This document shows positions 7,961 to 16,870 of a stretch of DNA of 32,740 bases, in pieces. The DNA is taken from positions 1 to 32,740 of the forward strand of contig JBJHBH010000039.1 of NCBI GenBank assembly GCA_050485365.1. The letters are read 5' to 3'. This DNA comes from JARFUG01 sp050485365. GTDB lineage: Bacteria; Desulfobacterota; Desulfuromonadia; Desulfuromonadales; JACZKF01. Both the position numbers and the translations under genes were made by a program. The notes beneath the pieces are model-generated. The model did no database searches and had not been told where the DNA came from. It saw only the letters and a program-made list of their open reading frames with translations. Within the stretch, counting starts at the first letter, position 1. Each line of letters starts with the position of its first letter.

Positions 7961-8550
7961 CAGTCGAGGGAACCCTTTGTGGAGAGGACTCCCTTGACGC
8001 GGGGATCGCGCTGGGTGGCGTCGTCCAGAGCGCGTCCCAGGGCCTTGAAGACCGCCTCGATAATGTGGTGCAGGTTGTCGCCGTAGTGCAGGTTCACGTG
8101 CATGTTGGCGCCGGAGTGATTGCAGAAGGCGACGCAGAACTCCTCCACCAGCTCGACGTCGAAAGTGCCGACTTTGGTCTTGGGCATCGGCACGTTGTAG
8201 ACGAGGTAGGGGCGTCCGGAGAAGTCGATGTGCACCGACACGAGGGCCTCGTGCATCGGCATCGTCCCCTGCCCGTAGCGGCGGATTCCGGCCTTGTCGG
8301 CCAGCGCCATGCGGAACGCCTTGCCGAGGCAGATGCCGAGATCCTCGACGGTGTGGTGGTCGTCGATGTGGATATCCCCCGTCCCCTTCACCGTCAGGTC
8401 GAAGAAGCCGTGCTTGGCGATGTGGGTCAGCATGTGGTCCATGAAGGGGACCTGGGTCGAGATCTCGCTCTGCCCCGAACCGTCCAGATCGAGCTGGATG
8501 TGAAAATCGGTCTCTGCGGTGTTGCGGTCGACAATGGCGCTGCGGCTCAT
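7960..8550 (-). CDS. hisB: Imidazoleglycerol-phosphate dehydratase HisB (monofunctional)
   Basis: This enzyme dehydrates imidazole glycerol phosphate to imidazole acetol phosphate. The 196-residue protein carries the metal-binding HHTVED motif near residue 63 and the second HHIIE near residue 162, plus HMLTHIAKHGFFDL. There is no N-terminal histidinol-phosphatase domain, so that activity must be encoded elsewhere. I choose the ATG at 8550 (MSRSAIVDRNTAETDF) because GGAGG lies about seven bases upstream; an in-frame ATG ten codons further up is not favoured. The stop overlaps the hisH start by one base. In relatives hisC often lies between hisD and hisB, but here the gap is 26 bp. Confidence 0.97.
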   Translation of the reverse strand: MSRSAIVDRNTAETDFHIQLDLDGSGQSEISTQVPFMDHMLTHIAKHGFFDLTVKGTGDIHIDDHHTVEDLGICLGKAFRMALADKAGIRRYGQGTMPMHEALVSVHIDFSGRPYLVYNVPMPKTKVGTFDVELVEEFCVAFCNHSGANMHVNLHYGDNLHHIIEAVFKALGRALDDATQRDPRVKGVLSTKGSLD

Positions 8551-8576
8551 CCTCTTTCCTCCATCGTGTCCGGATT

Positions 8577-9908
8577 TCAACCGGCTTTATCTCCTGGCTC
8601 CTGGCTCCGGGCTTCTGGTTTCTGCATCCGGATCGCCACCGAGCGGGCGTGGGCATCGAGCCCCTCGAGCTCGGCGATGTGGACGATGTCCTTTCCCAGC
8701 CGCTCGAGCCCCCCCTTCGAGAAGGAGACGATGCTCGACTTCTTGACGAAATCGTCGACCCCCAGGGGGGAGAAGAAGCGGGCCGTCCCCCCCGTGGGGA
8801 GGGTGTGGTTGGGGCCGGCGAGATAGTCTCCGGCCGCCTCGGGGGTGTAGTGCCCCATGAAGACGGCGCCGGCATGGCGGATGCGCGGCAGGATCTCGAA
8901 GGGGTTGTCGACGGCGAGCTCCAGGTGCTCGGGGGCGATGCGGTTGGAGAAGGCGATCGCCTCGTCGAGGTCGCGCGCCACGATGACGGCCCCGTAATTC
9001 TCGATCGCCTTGCGGGCGATCTGCTGCCTCGGAAGAGCGGCGAGCTGCTCCTCGAGCGCCTCGCGCACCTTGTGCGCGAAGGCCTCGTCGGTGGTGATCA
9101 GGACCGAGGAGGCGAGCTCGTCGTGCTCGGCCTGCCCCAGAAGATCGGCGGCGAGATGGGCGGGGTCGCCGCTGCCGTCGTTGATGACGAGGATCTCGCT
9201 GGGACCGGCGATCATGTCGATGTCGACCTGGCCGAAGACCATCTTCTTGGCGGTGGCGACGTAGATGTTGCCGGGGCCGGTGATCTTGTCGACCCGCGGG
9301 ATCGTCTTCGTCCCGTAGGCCAGGGCCGCCACCGCCTGCGCCCCGCCGACCTTGAAGATGCGATCGACGCCGGCCAGGTGGGCCGCCGCCAGGACGTGGG
9401 GGTTGACCTCGCCGCCGGGCATCGGCACGACCATGACGACCTCTTCGACCCCCGCGACCTTGGCCGGCACCGCGTTCATCAGCACCGAGGAGGGGTAGGC
9501 CGCCTTGCCGCCGGGGACGTAGATGCCGACGCGCTCCAGCGGGCGCACCATCTGCCCGAGCAGGATGTCCTGCTCGGCGGTGGAGAGCCACGTCTCGGTC
9601 TTCTGTTTGGCGTGGTAGTCGGCGATGCGCGTCGCCGCCAGGCGCAGCGCCTGCAGCGACTCGGGCGAGACCGCCGCCAGGGCGCGGTCGATCTCTCCGG
9701 CCGTGACCTGCGCCGTCTGCGCGGTGAGCTCCAGACGGTCGAAGCGCGCCGTGTAGTCGAAGAGCGCCTCGTCCCCCCGGGCGCGCACGTCGGCGATGAT
9801 GGCGGCGACGGTCTGCTCCACCCCCTGCGGCGGATTCTCTCCGCGCTCGACGATGCGGCGCAGCGCCGTCTCGAATCCGGGATCTGTAAAACGCAGCAGT
9901 TGAATCAT
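8577..9908 (-). CDS. hisD: Histidinol dehydrogenase HisD
   Basis: HisD oxidises histidinol to histidine with NAD and zinc. The 443-residue protein has the signature DKITGPGNIYVATAKKMVFG, the substrate and zinc-binding segment AEHDELASSVLITTD, APEHLEL, and GDYLAGPNHTLPTGGTA. The length is about 10-15 residues above the usual 430. The excess is a C-terminal tail (QKPEARSQEPGDKAG) encoded by five tandem heptamers at 8591-8625, so a repeat array has become coding sequence. The ATG at 9908 has a weak GGAA site, and the upstream gap to hisG is filled by another heptamer array. Identification is secure; whether the tail matters for activity is unknown. Confidence 0.98.
   Translation of the reverse strand: MIQLLRFTDPGFETALRRIVERGENPPQGVEQTVAAIIADVRARGDEALFDYTARFDRLELTAQTAQVTAGEIDRALAAVSPESLQALRLAATRIADYHAKQKTETWLSTAEQDILLGQMVRPLERVGIYVPGGKAAYPSSVLMNAVPAKVAGVEEVVMVVPMPGGEVNPHVLAAAHLAGVDRIFKVGGAQAVAALAYGTKTIPRVDKITGPGNIYVATAKKMVFGQVDIDMIAGPSEILVINDGSGDPAHLAADLLGQAEHDELASSVLITTDEAFAHKVREALEEQLAALPRQQIARKAIENYGAVIVARDLDEAIAFSNRIAPEHLELAVDNPFEILPRIRHAGAVFMGHYTPEAAGDYLAGPNHTLPTGGTARFFSPLGVDDFVKKSSIVSFSKGGLERLGKDIVHIAELEGLDAHARSVAIRMQKPEARSQEPGDKAG
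8591..8625. repeat. Heptamer array inside the hisD 3' end
   Basis: Five consecutive 7-mers: CTCCTGG twice, CTCCGGG, CTTCTGG, TTTCTGC. They lie within the hisD reading frame and encode most of its last dozen residues. Only one arm is present here; no matching reverse-complement arm is seen before hisB. The same CTCCTGG family occurs at 12082-12116. Confidence 0.88.
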
Positions 9909-9919
9909 AAAAAATTCCA

Positions 9920-10012
9920 GGCGATAGGCTATGGGCGATAGGCTATGGGCGATAGGCCATGGGGTGGTTCTGCTTTACTATTGCCCATCGCCTCTTGCCT
10001 CTTGCCTAGGCC
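9920..10012. repeat. Heptamer array with inverted arms, hisG-hisD junction
   Basis: The left arm (9920-9961) alternates GGCGATA and GGCTATG, three rounds of a 14-mer, the last round ending GGCCATG. The right arm (9978-10012) has CTATTGC, CCATCGC, CTCTTGC twice and CTAGGCC. The arms are partly reverse-complementary. The array fills most of the 108-bp gap and ends four bases before the hisG stop. Confidence 0.88.
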
Positions 10013-10016
10013 TCGA

Positions 10017-10682
10017 TTATCCCGATATCCTGACGTCCTCGCCGATGACCTTCTCGAGCCCCTCGATGATCGGGACGATGCGGGCGTGCTTGGTCTTGAG
10101 GCTGGCGCGGTTGACGATGAGGCGGGTGGTGATCTCGGCGATCGTCTCGACCTCGGCCATGCCGTTGTCGCGCAGCGTCGCCCCCGTGGAGACGAGGTCG
10201 ACGATGCGCTCGGAGAGCCCCACCAGCGGGGCGAGCTCGATGGAGCCGTAGAGCTTGATGATCTCGACCTGCACCCCCTTGGCGGCGAAGTAGCGCTCGG
10301 TGATGTTGGGGTATTTGGTCGCCACGCGGATGTTGGACCAGGCGGCGGGGTCGTCGTTCTTGCGCAGCTCCCTCGGCTCGGCGACGACCAGCCGGCAGTA
10401 GCCGAACTTCAGGTCGAGGGGCTCGTACAGGTCCTTGCCCTGCTCCAGCAATGTGTCCTTGCCCACCACCCCCAGATCGGCGCAGCCGTACTCGACATAG
10501 GTCGGAACGTCGGTCGCCCGCACCGCCATGAAGCGCAGCCTGCTCTCGGGATTTTCGAAGACGAGCTTGCGGCTCCCCCCCTCCTCCATCTCCGGGCAGG
10601 TGATGCCGATGCGGGAGAAGAGCTCCATCGAGTCCTGCATGATCCGCCCCTTGGGCAGGGCGAAGGTGATCCAATCGCTCAT
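10017..10682 (-). CDS. hisG: ATP phosphoribosyltransferase HisG, short form
   Basis: HisG condenses ATP and PRPP in the first, committed step of histidine synthesis. The 221-residue length and the absence of the C-terminal ACT-like regulatory domain mark the short form, which in studied species needs the HisRS-like partner HisZ for activity and feedback inhibition. Visible motifs are FALPKGRIMQDS at the N-terminus, VRATDVPTYVEYGCADLGVVGKD, and the PRPP-binding loop DLVSTGATLRDNG. The ATG at 10682 is 24 bp after the murA stop, with AGGA about 11 bases upstream. No hisZ lies in this window. murA directly before hisG is a gene order I associate with Geobacter relatives. Confidence 0.97.
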   Translation of the reverse strand: MSDWITFALPKGRIMQDSMELFSRIGITCPEMEEGGSRKLVFENPESRLRFMAVRATDVPTYVEYGCADLGVVGKDTLLEQGKDLYEPLDLKFGYCRLVVAEPRELRKNDDPAAWSNIRVATKYPNITERYFAAKGVQVEIIKLYGSIELAPLVGLSERIVDLVSTGATLRDNGMAEVETIAEITTRLIVNRASLKTKHARIVPIIEGLEKVIGEDVRISG

Positions 10683-10706
10683 GGCAAAATCGTCCTTGAT
10701 CTCGGG

Positions 10707-12017
<1,311 letters not shown>

Positions 12018-12033
12018 TTCAAAATCCCTTATA

Positions 12034-12116
12034 GGAGCCAGAGCCCAGAGTCGAGGAGCCAGAACGAATGCCTGTGAATCTCTCCTGGCTCCTGGATTCC
12101 GGCTCCTGGCTACTGC
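12034..12116. repeat. Heptamer array with inverted arms, prmC-murA junction
   Basis: The left arm (12034-12061) is GGAGCCA, GAGCCCA, GAGTCGA, GGAGCCA. The right arm (12082-12116) is CTCCTGG twice, ATTCCGG, CTCCTGG and CTACTGC. The arms are reverse complements in type. The final unit CTACTGC contains the prmC stop codon (complement of TAG at 12110-12112) and its last codon. Same family as the array in hisD. Confidence 0.9.
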
Positions 12117-12958
12117 TTTCGTCCCCCGACCACCCGGGGAATTCCGGCGTAGTCGTCTCGGGTGAAGATTTCCGTGAGACCGGATTGCAAGAAGAGTTCC
12201 GACACCTCTTCGGCCTGGCCGATCCCCACCTCGACCACGAGCCACCCCCCCGGGGCGAGCCGATCCGACGCCTGGGCGGCTAGGCGCCGATACGCGTCGA
12301 GCCCGTCGGGGCCGCCGTCGAGGGCGAGGCGCGGTTCGAAGTCGCGCACCTCGGGACCCAGTGCGGCGATATCTGCCGCGGGGATGTAGGGGGGGTTGGA
12401 GACGATGAGCCCCCACGGCCCCTCGGGCAGATCCCGAAGATCCCCCCGGCAAAAGGCGACCCGCCCGTGCAGATCGTTGCGCCGGGCGTTATACTCGGCG
12501 AGCGCCAGCGCCTCGGGGCTGAGGTCGATCCCCTGCACCCGCGCCGCGGTGAGCTCCGACGCGAGGGCCAGGGCGATGGCGCCGCTTCCGGTGCCGACAT
12601 CGAGGATCGCCTCCGCCGCCGAGCCGACCCGCAGGGCCTCCTCCACCAGGACCTCGGTGTCGGCCCGCGGGATGAGGACGGCGGGGGTGACCCGCAGGGG
12701 AAGCGACCAGAATTCGGCCCTCTCCAAGATGTACTGGACGGGCTCGCGCCGCGCGCGGCGCCGCACCATCTCGCGAAAGGCCGCCAGCTCCGCCGCCTCC
12801 AGGGGCCGATCGAACTGCAGGTAAAGACCGACCCGGTCGAGCCCGAGGATCTCGGCGAGCAGCAGCTGAGCGTCGAGACGCCCCCCTTCGATCCCCTTGT
12901 CCCTGAGATATCCTTCGGTCCACTGCAGGATCTTCAGGACGGTCCACACGTCAGACAA
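12110..12958 (-). CDS. prmC: Peptide chain release factor N5-glutamine methyltransferase PrmC
   Basis: PrmC (HemK) methylates the glutamine of the GGQ motif in RF1 and RF2 using SAM. The 282-residue protein has the N-terminal helical release-factor-binding domain (1-80), the SAM loop ILDVGTGSGAIAL (D120-L130) and the catalytic NPPY at 188-191. It immediately follows its substrate gene prfA, separated by three bases. The start is TTG at 12958, supported by GGAGG eight bases upstream in the end of prfA; a GTG three codons later lacks such spacing. The last codon and stop lie in the first unit of a heptamer array. Confidence 0.96.
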   Translation of the reverse strand: MSDVWTVLKILQWTEGYLRDKGIEGGRLDAQLLLAEILGLDRVGLYLQFDRPLEAAELAAFREMVRRRARREPVQYILERAEFWSLPLRVTPAVLIPRADTEVLVEEALRVGSAAEAILDVGTGSGAIALALASELTAARVQGIDLSPEALALAEYNARRNDLHGRVAFCRGDLRDLPEGPWGLIVSNPPYIPAADIAALGPEVRDFEPRLALDGGPDGLDAYRRLAAQASDRLAPGGWLVVEVGIGQAEEVSELFLQSGLTEIFTRDDYAGIPRVVGGRKQ

Positions 12959-12961
12959 GAT

Positions 12962-14029
12962 TCAGGCCTCCAGGCCGCTCAGCGCCTCGGCGTGATGGCT
13001 GGTGAGGAGGGCGTCGACGATCTCGTCGACATCCCCCTCCATGATCGCTTCGAGGCGATAGAGAGTGAGCCCGATGCGGTGATCGGTGCAGCGCCCCTGC
13101 GGAAAGTTGTAGGTGCGGATGCGCTCGCTGCGGTCCCCCGAGCCGACCTGGCTCTTGCGGTCGGCGGCCATCTTCGCCTCCTGCTCGGCCCGCATGCTGT
13201 CGAGGATGCGCGACTGCAGGATCTTCATCGCCTTGGCCTTGTTCTTGTGCTGGGACTTCTCGTCCTGGCACGCCACGACGACGCCGGTGGGGATATGGGT
13301 GATGCGCACCGCCGACTCGGTCTTGTTGACGTGCTGCCCCCCGGCGCCGGAGGCGCGGTAGACGTCGATGCGAAGATCCGAGGGGTCGATCTGCACGTCG
13401 ACATCCTCGGCCTCGGGGAGGACCGCCACCGTGCACGCCGAAGTGTGGATGCGCCCCTGGGCTTCGGTGGCGGGGACGCGCTGCACGCGGTGGGTGCCGC
13501 TTTCGAACTTCAGGCGCGAGTAGACGCGATCGCCGCTGACCAGGGCGATGACCTCCTTGAACCCCCCGGCGTCCGACTCCGACGCGCTCAGGATCTCCAC
13601 CCGCCAACGGCGCCGGTCGGCGTAGCGCGAGTACATGCGGAAGAGATCGCCGGCGAACAGGGCCGCCTCCTCGCCCCCGGTGCCGGCGCGGATCTCGAGG
13701 ATGATGTTCTTGTCGTCGTTGGGGTCTTTGGGCAGCAGCAGCAGGCGAAGATCTTTTTCGAGAGCTTCGCGCCGGCTCTCCAGTTCGGGGAGCTCGGCTT
13801 TGGCCAGCTCGCGCATCTCGGGGTCGCCGTCGCGCAGCAGCTCGCGGTTCCCCTCGATTTCCTCGCCGATCTTTTTGTAGAGGGCGTACTTCTCCACCAC
13901 CTCGGCCAGATCGGCGTGCTCCTTGGTGAGGGCGCGGAACTTCTCCTGACGAGAGACGACCGACGGATCGGAGAGGAGCCCCTCGACCTCGCGGAATCGA
14001 TCCACGACGGCTTCCAGCTTGTCGAACAT
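12962..14029 (-). CDS. prfA: Peptide chain release factor 1
   Basis: RF1 terminates translation at UAA and UAG. The 355-residue protein carries the RF1-type codon-recognition tripeptide PAT at 186-188 and the peptidyl hydrolysis motif GGQ at 230-232 (ASGAGGQHVNKTESA). The acidic helical domain 1 precedes them and RAGTGGEEAALF lies at about 114-125. There is no programmed frameshift, as expected for RF1 rather than RF2. The ATG at 14029 follows a 62-bp gap after thyX that contains a double palindrome; the ribosome-binding site is weak (GGGAT). prmC follows directly. Confidence 0.98.
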   Translation of the reverse strand: MFDKLEAVVDRFREVEGLLSDPSVVSRQEKFRALTKEHADLAEVVEKYALYKKIGEEIEGNRELLRDGDPEMRELAKAELPELESRREALEKDLRLLLLPKDPNDDKNIILEIRAGTGGEEAALFAGDLFRMYSRYADRRRWRVEILSASESDAGGFKEVIALVSGDRVYSRLKFESGTHRVQRVPATEAQGRIHTSACTVAVLPEAEDVDVQIDPSDLRIDVYRASGAGGQHVNKTESAVRITHIPTGVVVACQDEKSQHKNKAKAMKILQSRILDSMRAEQEAKMAADRKSQVGSGDRSERIRTYNFPQGRCTDHRIGLTLYRLEAIMEGDVDEIVDALLTSHHAEALSGLEA

Positions 14030-14044
14030 ATGGCGTTATCCCGT

Positions 14045-14090
14045 GGGGGTGCACGCATGCGGCACGCCCTGGGCGTGATGAATCACGCCC
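14045..14090. repeat. Double palindrome, thyX-prfA junction
   Basis: A degenerate dyad at 14045-14069 (GGGGGTGC to GGCACGCCC) is followed by the perfect palindrome GGGCGTGATGAATCACGCCC at 14071-14090. The latter is the same unit as at 7294, with the central two bases complemented. The element ends one base before the thyX stop codon, as the hisH-hisA copy ends two bases before its stop. Confidence 0.85.
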
Positions 14091-14091
14091 T

Positions 14092-14778
14092 TTACAGATT
14101 TTTGAATTCTTCTCTGACCTGCGCCGCCTCGCCGCAGCTCATTCCCCCTTCGGGGCAGGCTCCCCGCAGGCACCCCGGCCCTGCGTCGGCGAAGATCAAC
14201 GGCGCGGCGGCGCGCACCTGACGCAGCATCCGAACCGCCATCTCCCGGATCTCCCACTGGGCGCGGCGACAGCAGCGCAGCTCGAAGAAGTGCCGCAGCT
14301 GCCGCGCGTTCATCGTCATCACGATCTTCGTCTGCGCCGCGTTGGGCAGGACAAAGCGCGCATCCTCGGCCGGAACGCCGGCGTCGAGCATCTGACGGTA
14401 GACCTCGTGGATCTCGTCGAGCAGGGCGTCGTAGCGCTGCTGCAGGTCGGGGCGCCGGGCGATGGAGGGGGGGGTCACGGCGGCAAAACGCTCCTTGTGG
14501 GAGACGTAGCGCTGGCTCTGCTGAGAGTACGAGGCGAGACGGTGCCGCACGAGCTGATGCGAGCAGGCGCGGCTGATCCCCTCGACGCCGAACGTGAAGG
14601 AGGCGTGCTCCAGGACGGAAAAATGGCCCAGCGAGAGGATCTTGGCCAGAAGGGTCTGACGGTCCAGGCGGCTCTTTTCGAGGAGGCGATCGATGGAGGC
14701 GGCCGAATAGCACAGGCGTGCTGCGGCGACGACGACCTCCTCCGGCTCGGGAGTGTGGGTGAGAAGCTGAACCAGCAT
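14092..14778 (-). CDS. thyX: Flavin-dependent thymidylate synthase ThyX
   Basis: ThyX converts dUMP to dTMP using methylene-tetrahydrofolate, FAD and NADPH, in place of ThyA. The 228-residue protein contains the ThyX signature RHR-x7-S-x-R, here R78-H79-R80 through S88 and R90 (RHRLASYSQQSQRY), plus SLGHFSVLEHASFTF and the later MNARQLRHFFELRCC. The extra C-terminus has several cysteines (CLRGACPEGGMSC), perhaps structural. The ATG at 14778 has GGGGA upstream. It follows the rpmE terminator, so it may start its own transcript, but I see no clear promoter in the 114-bp gap. Confidence 0.97.
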   Translation of the reverse strand: MLVQLLTHTPEPEEVVVAAARLCYSAASIDRLLEKSRLDRQTLLAKILSLGHFSVLEHASFTFGVEGISRACSHQLVRHRLASYSQQSQRYVSHKERFAAVTPPSIARRPDLQQRYDALLDEIHEVYRQMLDAGVPAEDARFVLPNAAQTKIVMTMNARQLRHFFELRCCRRAQWEIREMAVRMLRQVRAAAPLIFADAGPGCLRGACPEGGMSCGEAAQVREEFKNL

Positions 14779-14848
14779 AGATCATTCCCCATTGCCGGCA
14801 AAAGACCGGCGGCGGGCCAACCGGAAGGGGGTACGGGACGGATACGGC

Positions 14849-14882
14849 AAAAACGCTGAGACGGCCTTCGAGAGGCCGTCTC
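14849..14882 (-). terminator. Rho-independent terminator after rpmE
   Basis: A perfect 9-bp stem, GAGACGGCC and GGCCGTCTC (14858-14866 and 14874-14882) with a 7-base loop, is followed on the transcript by AGCG and then five T (14853-14849). It lies about 10 bases after the rpmE stop and before thyX. The stem is strong and the T-run short. Confidence 0.85.
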
Positions 14883-14892
14883 CATGGCAAGC

Positions 14893-15093
14893 TTATTTTC
14901 CGTATTTCTTGCGGAAGCGCTCGATGCGCCCTGCGGTGTCGATGAGCTTCTGCTTGCCGGTGAAAAACGGGTGGCAGGCAGAGCAGATCTCGGTCATGAT
15001 CTCTCCCCCCTTGGTGGAGCGGGTTTCGAAAGAGTGACCGCAGTGACACTTGACGCTCGTCGGTTCGTACTTGGGGTGGATGCCTTCTTTCAT
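14893..15093 (-). CDS. rpmE: 50S ribosomal protein L31 (zinc-binding type)
   Basis: L31 bridges the large and small ribosomal subunits. The 66-residue protein begins MKEGIHPKYEPTSVKCHCGH and has the four zinc ligands C16, C18, C37 and C40, so it is the C+ form rather than the zinc-free paralogue. The ATG at 15093 is supported by AAGGAG at good spacing; an upstream in-frame ATG lies beyond the promoter and is rejected. It follows rho by 129 bp, with a candidate promoter in that gap, and is followed by a strong terminator. rho-rpmE-prfA-prmC is a common order in this group. Confidence 0.97.
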   Translation of the reverse strand: MKEGIHPKYEPTSVKCHCGHSFETRSTKGGEIMTEICSACHPFFTGKQKLIDTAGRIERFRKKYGK

Positions 15094-15160
15094 CGCTTTC
15101 TCCTTCAGATGCCTGGCGTGTACAGGCGGGACTTGGCCTTTCGGCACGAATGAACTTCGC

Positions 15161-15189
15161 CTTTTACCACTTTCGCCCCGGCAGTTCAA
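15161..15189 (-). promoter_or_regulatory. Candidate sigma70 promoter for rpmE
   Basis: On the minus strand TTGAAC (15189-15184) is followed by a 17-bp spacer and TAAAAG (15166-15161). Each box matches the consensus at four of six positions. It lies in the rho-rpmE gap and would give rpmE a leader of about 60 bases. Predicted by eye only. Confidence 0.5.
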
Positions 15190-15222
15190 GGACTTTCTCC
15201 TCCCGGCAGACGGGGCGGCGGC

Positions 15223-16470
15223 TCAGCGGTTCATGCTCTCGAAAAATTCCTGATTGTCCTTGGCCTCCGAGAGCTTCTCCAGCAGGAACTCCATGGCGTC
15301 GACGACGTTCATGCTCGAAAGAACCTTGCGCAGCAGCCAGATGCGCTGCAGCGTGGCGGCCGGAATGAGGAGCTCTTCGCGGCGCGTCCCCGACTTGTTG
15401 ACGTCGACGGCGGGGAAGGTGCGCTTGTCGACCAGACGCCTGTCGAGATGAAGCTCCATATTGCCGGTCCCCTTGAACTCCTCGAAGATGACCTCGTCCA
15501 TCTTGCTCCCGGTGTCGACCAGGGCGGTGGCGATGATGGTGAGGCTCCCCCCCTCCTCGATGTTGCGCGCGGCGCCGAAGAAGCGCTTGGGCTTGTGCAG
15601 GGCGTTGGAGTCGACGCCGCCGGAGAGGATCTTGCCCGACGGAGGAACCACGGTGTTGTAGGCGCGGGCGAGGCGGGTGATCGAGTCGAGCAGGATGACG
15701 ACGTCGCGCTTGTGCTCCACCAGGCGCTTGGCCTTCTCGATGACCATCTCGGCCACCTGCACGTGGCGCGTCGCCGGCTCGTCGAAGGTCGAGGAGATAA
15801 CCTCGCCGTTCACCGAGCGCTGCATGTCGGTCACCTCCTCGGGTCGCTCGTCGATGAGCAGAACGATGAGGTAGACCTCCGGGTGGTTGGTGGTGATCGA
15901 GTTGGCGATGTTCTGCAGCAGCATCGTCTTGCCGGTGCGCGGTGGAGCCACGATCAGACCGCGCTGCCCCTTGCCGATGGGCGCCGCAAGATCCATCACC
16001 CGCATGGAGAGGTTCTCGGTCGTCGTCTCCAGGGTGAAGCGGTTCTCCGGATACAGCGGAGTCAGGTTGTCGAACAGGGTCTTGTCGCGAGCGACGGCGG
16101 GGTCTTCGAAGTTGACTTCGGAGACCTTGAGCAGGGCGAAATAGCGCTCCCCCTCCTTGGGAGGGCGGATCTGGCCGGCGACGGTATCGCCGGTGCGCAG
16201 ATTGAAGCGCCGGATCTGGGAAGGCGAGACGTAGATATCGTCGGGACCGGGGAGGTAGTTGGCATCGGGCGCCCTCAGAAAACCGAACCCGTCGGGGAGG
16301 ATCTCAAGGACCCCTTCGCCGAAAATCGCCCCGTTCTTCTCTGACGTCGCATTCAGGATGGCGAAGATCATGTCCTGCTTGCGCAGACCGGCGGCGCCCT
16401 CGATCTTCAGATCCTTGGCGATATTGGCCAAGTCGACGATTTTTTTCTCTTTGAGCTCTTTCAGGTTCAT
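15223..16470 (-). CDS. rho: Transcription termination factor Rho
   Basis: Rho is the hexameric RNA helicase that ends transcription at C-rich, unstructured RNA. The 415-residue protein has the N-terminal Rho_N helical domain (MNLKELKEKKIVDLANIAKD), the cold-shock-like RNA-binding domain (ILPDGFGFLRAPDANYLPGP, about 57-76), the Walker A loop PPRTGKT at 176-182, Walker B VVILLDSITRLARAYN, and the secondary RNA-binding Q/R loops near GKILSGGVDSNAL. The ATG at 16470 has GAGGAG at ideal spacing; in-frame upstream ATGs lack a site. A gene-free leader of about 320 bases precedes it, which suggests autoregulation as known for enterobacterial rho. Confidence 0.98.
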   Translation of the reverse strand: MNLKELKEKKIVDLANIAKDLKIEGAAGLRKQDMIFAILNATSEKNGAIFGEGVLEILPDGFGFLRAPDANYLPGPDDIYVSPSQIRRFNLRTGDTVAGQIRPPKEGERYFALLKVSEVNFEDPAVARDKTLFDNLTPLYPENRFTLETTTENLSMRVMDLAAPIGKGQRGLIVAPPRTGKTMLLQNIANSITTNHPEVYLIVLLIDERPEEVTDMQRSVNGEVISSTFDEPATRHVQVAEMVIEKAKRLVEHKRDVVILLDSITRLARAYNTVVPPSGKILSGGVDSNALHKPKRFFGAARNIEEGGSLTIIATALVDTGSKMDEVIFEEFKGTGNMELHLDRRLVDKRTFPAVDVNKSGTRREELLIPAATLQRIWLLRKVLSSMNVVDAMEFLLEKLSEAKDNQEFFESMNR

Positions 16471-16540
16471 GTGTTCTCCTCGGCCGCACGGTTCTGTAGC
16501 GACGATCCGCATCGATGATGTCGGGGGGCGGGCCATTCAG

Positions 16541-16640
16541 GCAGGTTTTGGGGTGAATGCTCGGGAATCAAGATAATGTCGCGCTGTCTATGAGATCGTA
16601 TGGTTGATAAAAAGGCAGGGTGGCACAGAATGGCAGGGGA
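16541..16640 (-). promoter_or_regulatory. C-rich, G-poor rho leader (rut-like)
   Basis: The stretch 16471-16870, between rho and the macro-domain gene, holds no gene I can support. By hand count the transcript of 16541-16640 contains 37 C and 13 G, a strong C-over-G bias in otherwise G-rich DNA, with frequent YC dinucleotides and little dyad symmetry. That is what Rho loading (rut) sites look like, so Rho may attenuate its own synthesis here. The region is also more AT-rich than its surroundings. A T7 run just after the macro gene lacks a convincing stem. Confidence 0.45.
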
Positions 16641-16802
16641 AACGGTATTCCGAAAAAGCGAAACAAGCGACGTTTCCGCCCAAATCCGCCGGAGCGTTTA
16701 AATGATCGACGTCGTACAATATATGAGGCTGCTGGATGGCTCGAAAGGGGATCGGTTAAATGCTGCTTGAATCTCGGAAGGCTTTTTGCAGTTCGATTTC
16801 CC

Positions 16803-16831
16803 TATTTACCCCACCACCGGTTTTTTGTCAA
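16803..16831 (-). promoter_or_regulatory. Candidate sigma70 promoter for rho
   Basis: A perfect -35 box TTGACA (16831-16826 on the minus strand) is followed by a 17-bp spacer and TAAATA (16808-16803). It would start transcription near 16796, leaving a leader of about 325 bases before the rho ATG. The -10 box is only a three-of-six match, so confidence is moderate. Confidence 0.5.
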
Positions 16832-16870
16832 TCGCCATCGCTATAAAAAAACACTCCGCCCCCCGATCGG

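Noticed and set aside
14779..14848. Promoter for thyX
   Set aside because: A TTGCCG-like box is present but no acceptable -10 box follows at the right distance; only a weak GCCGG/CCGGC dyad is seen.
16838..16870. Terminator after the macro-domain gene
   Set aside because: There is a run of seven T on the minus strand, but the G-rich bases before it have no matching C-rich arm, so no stable stem is visible.
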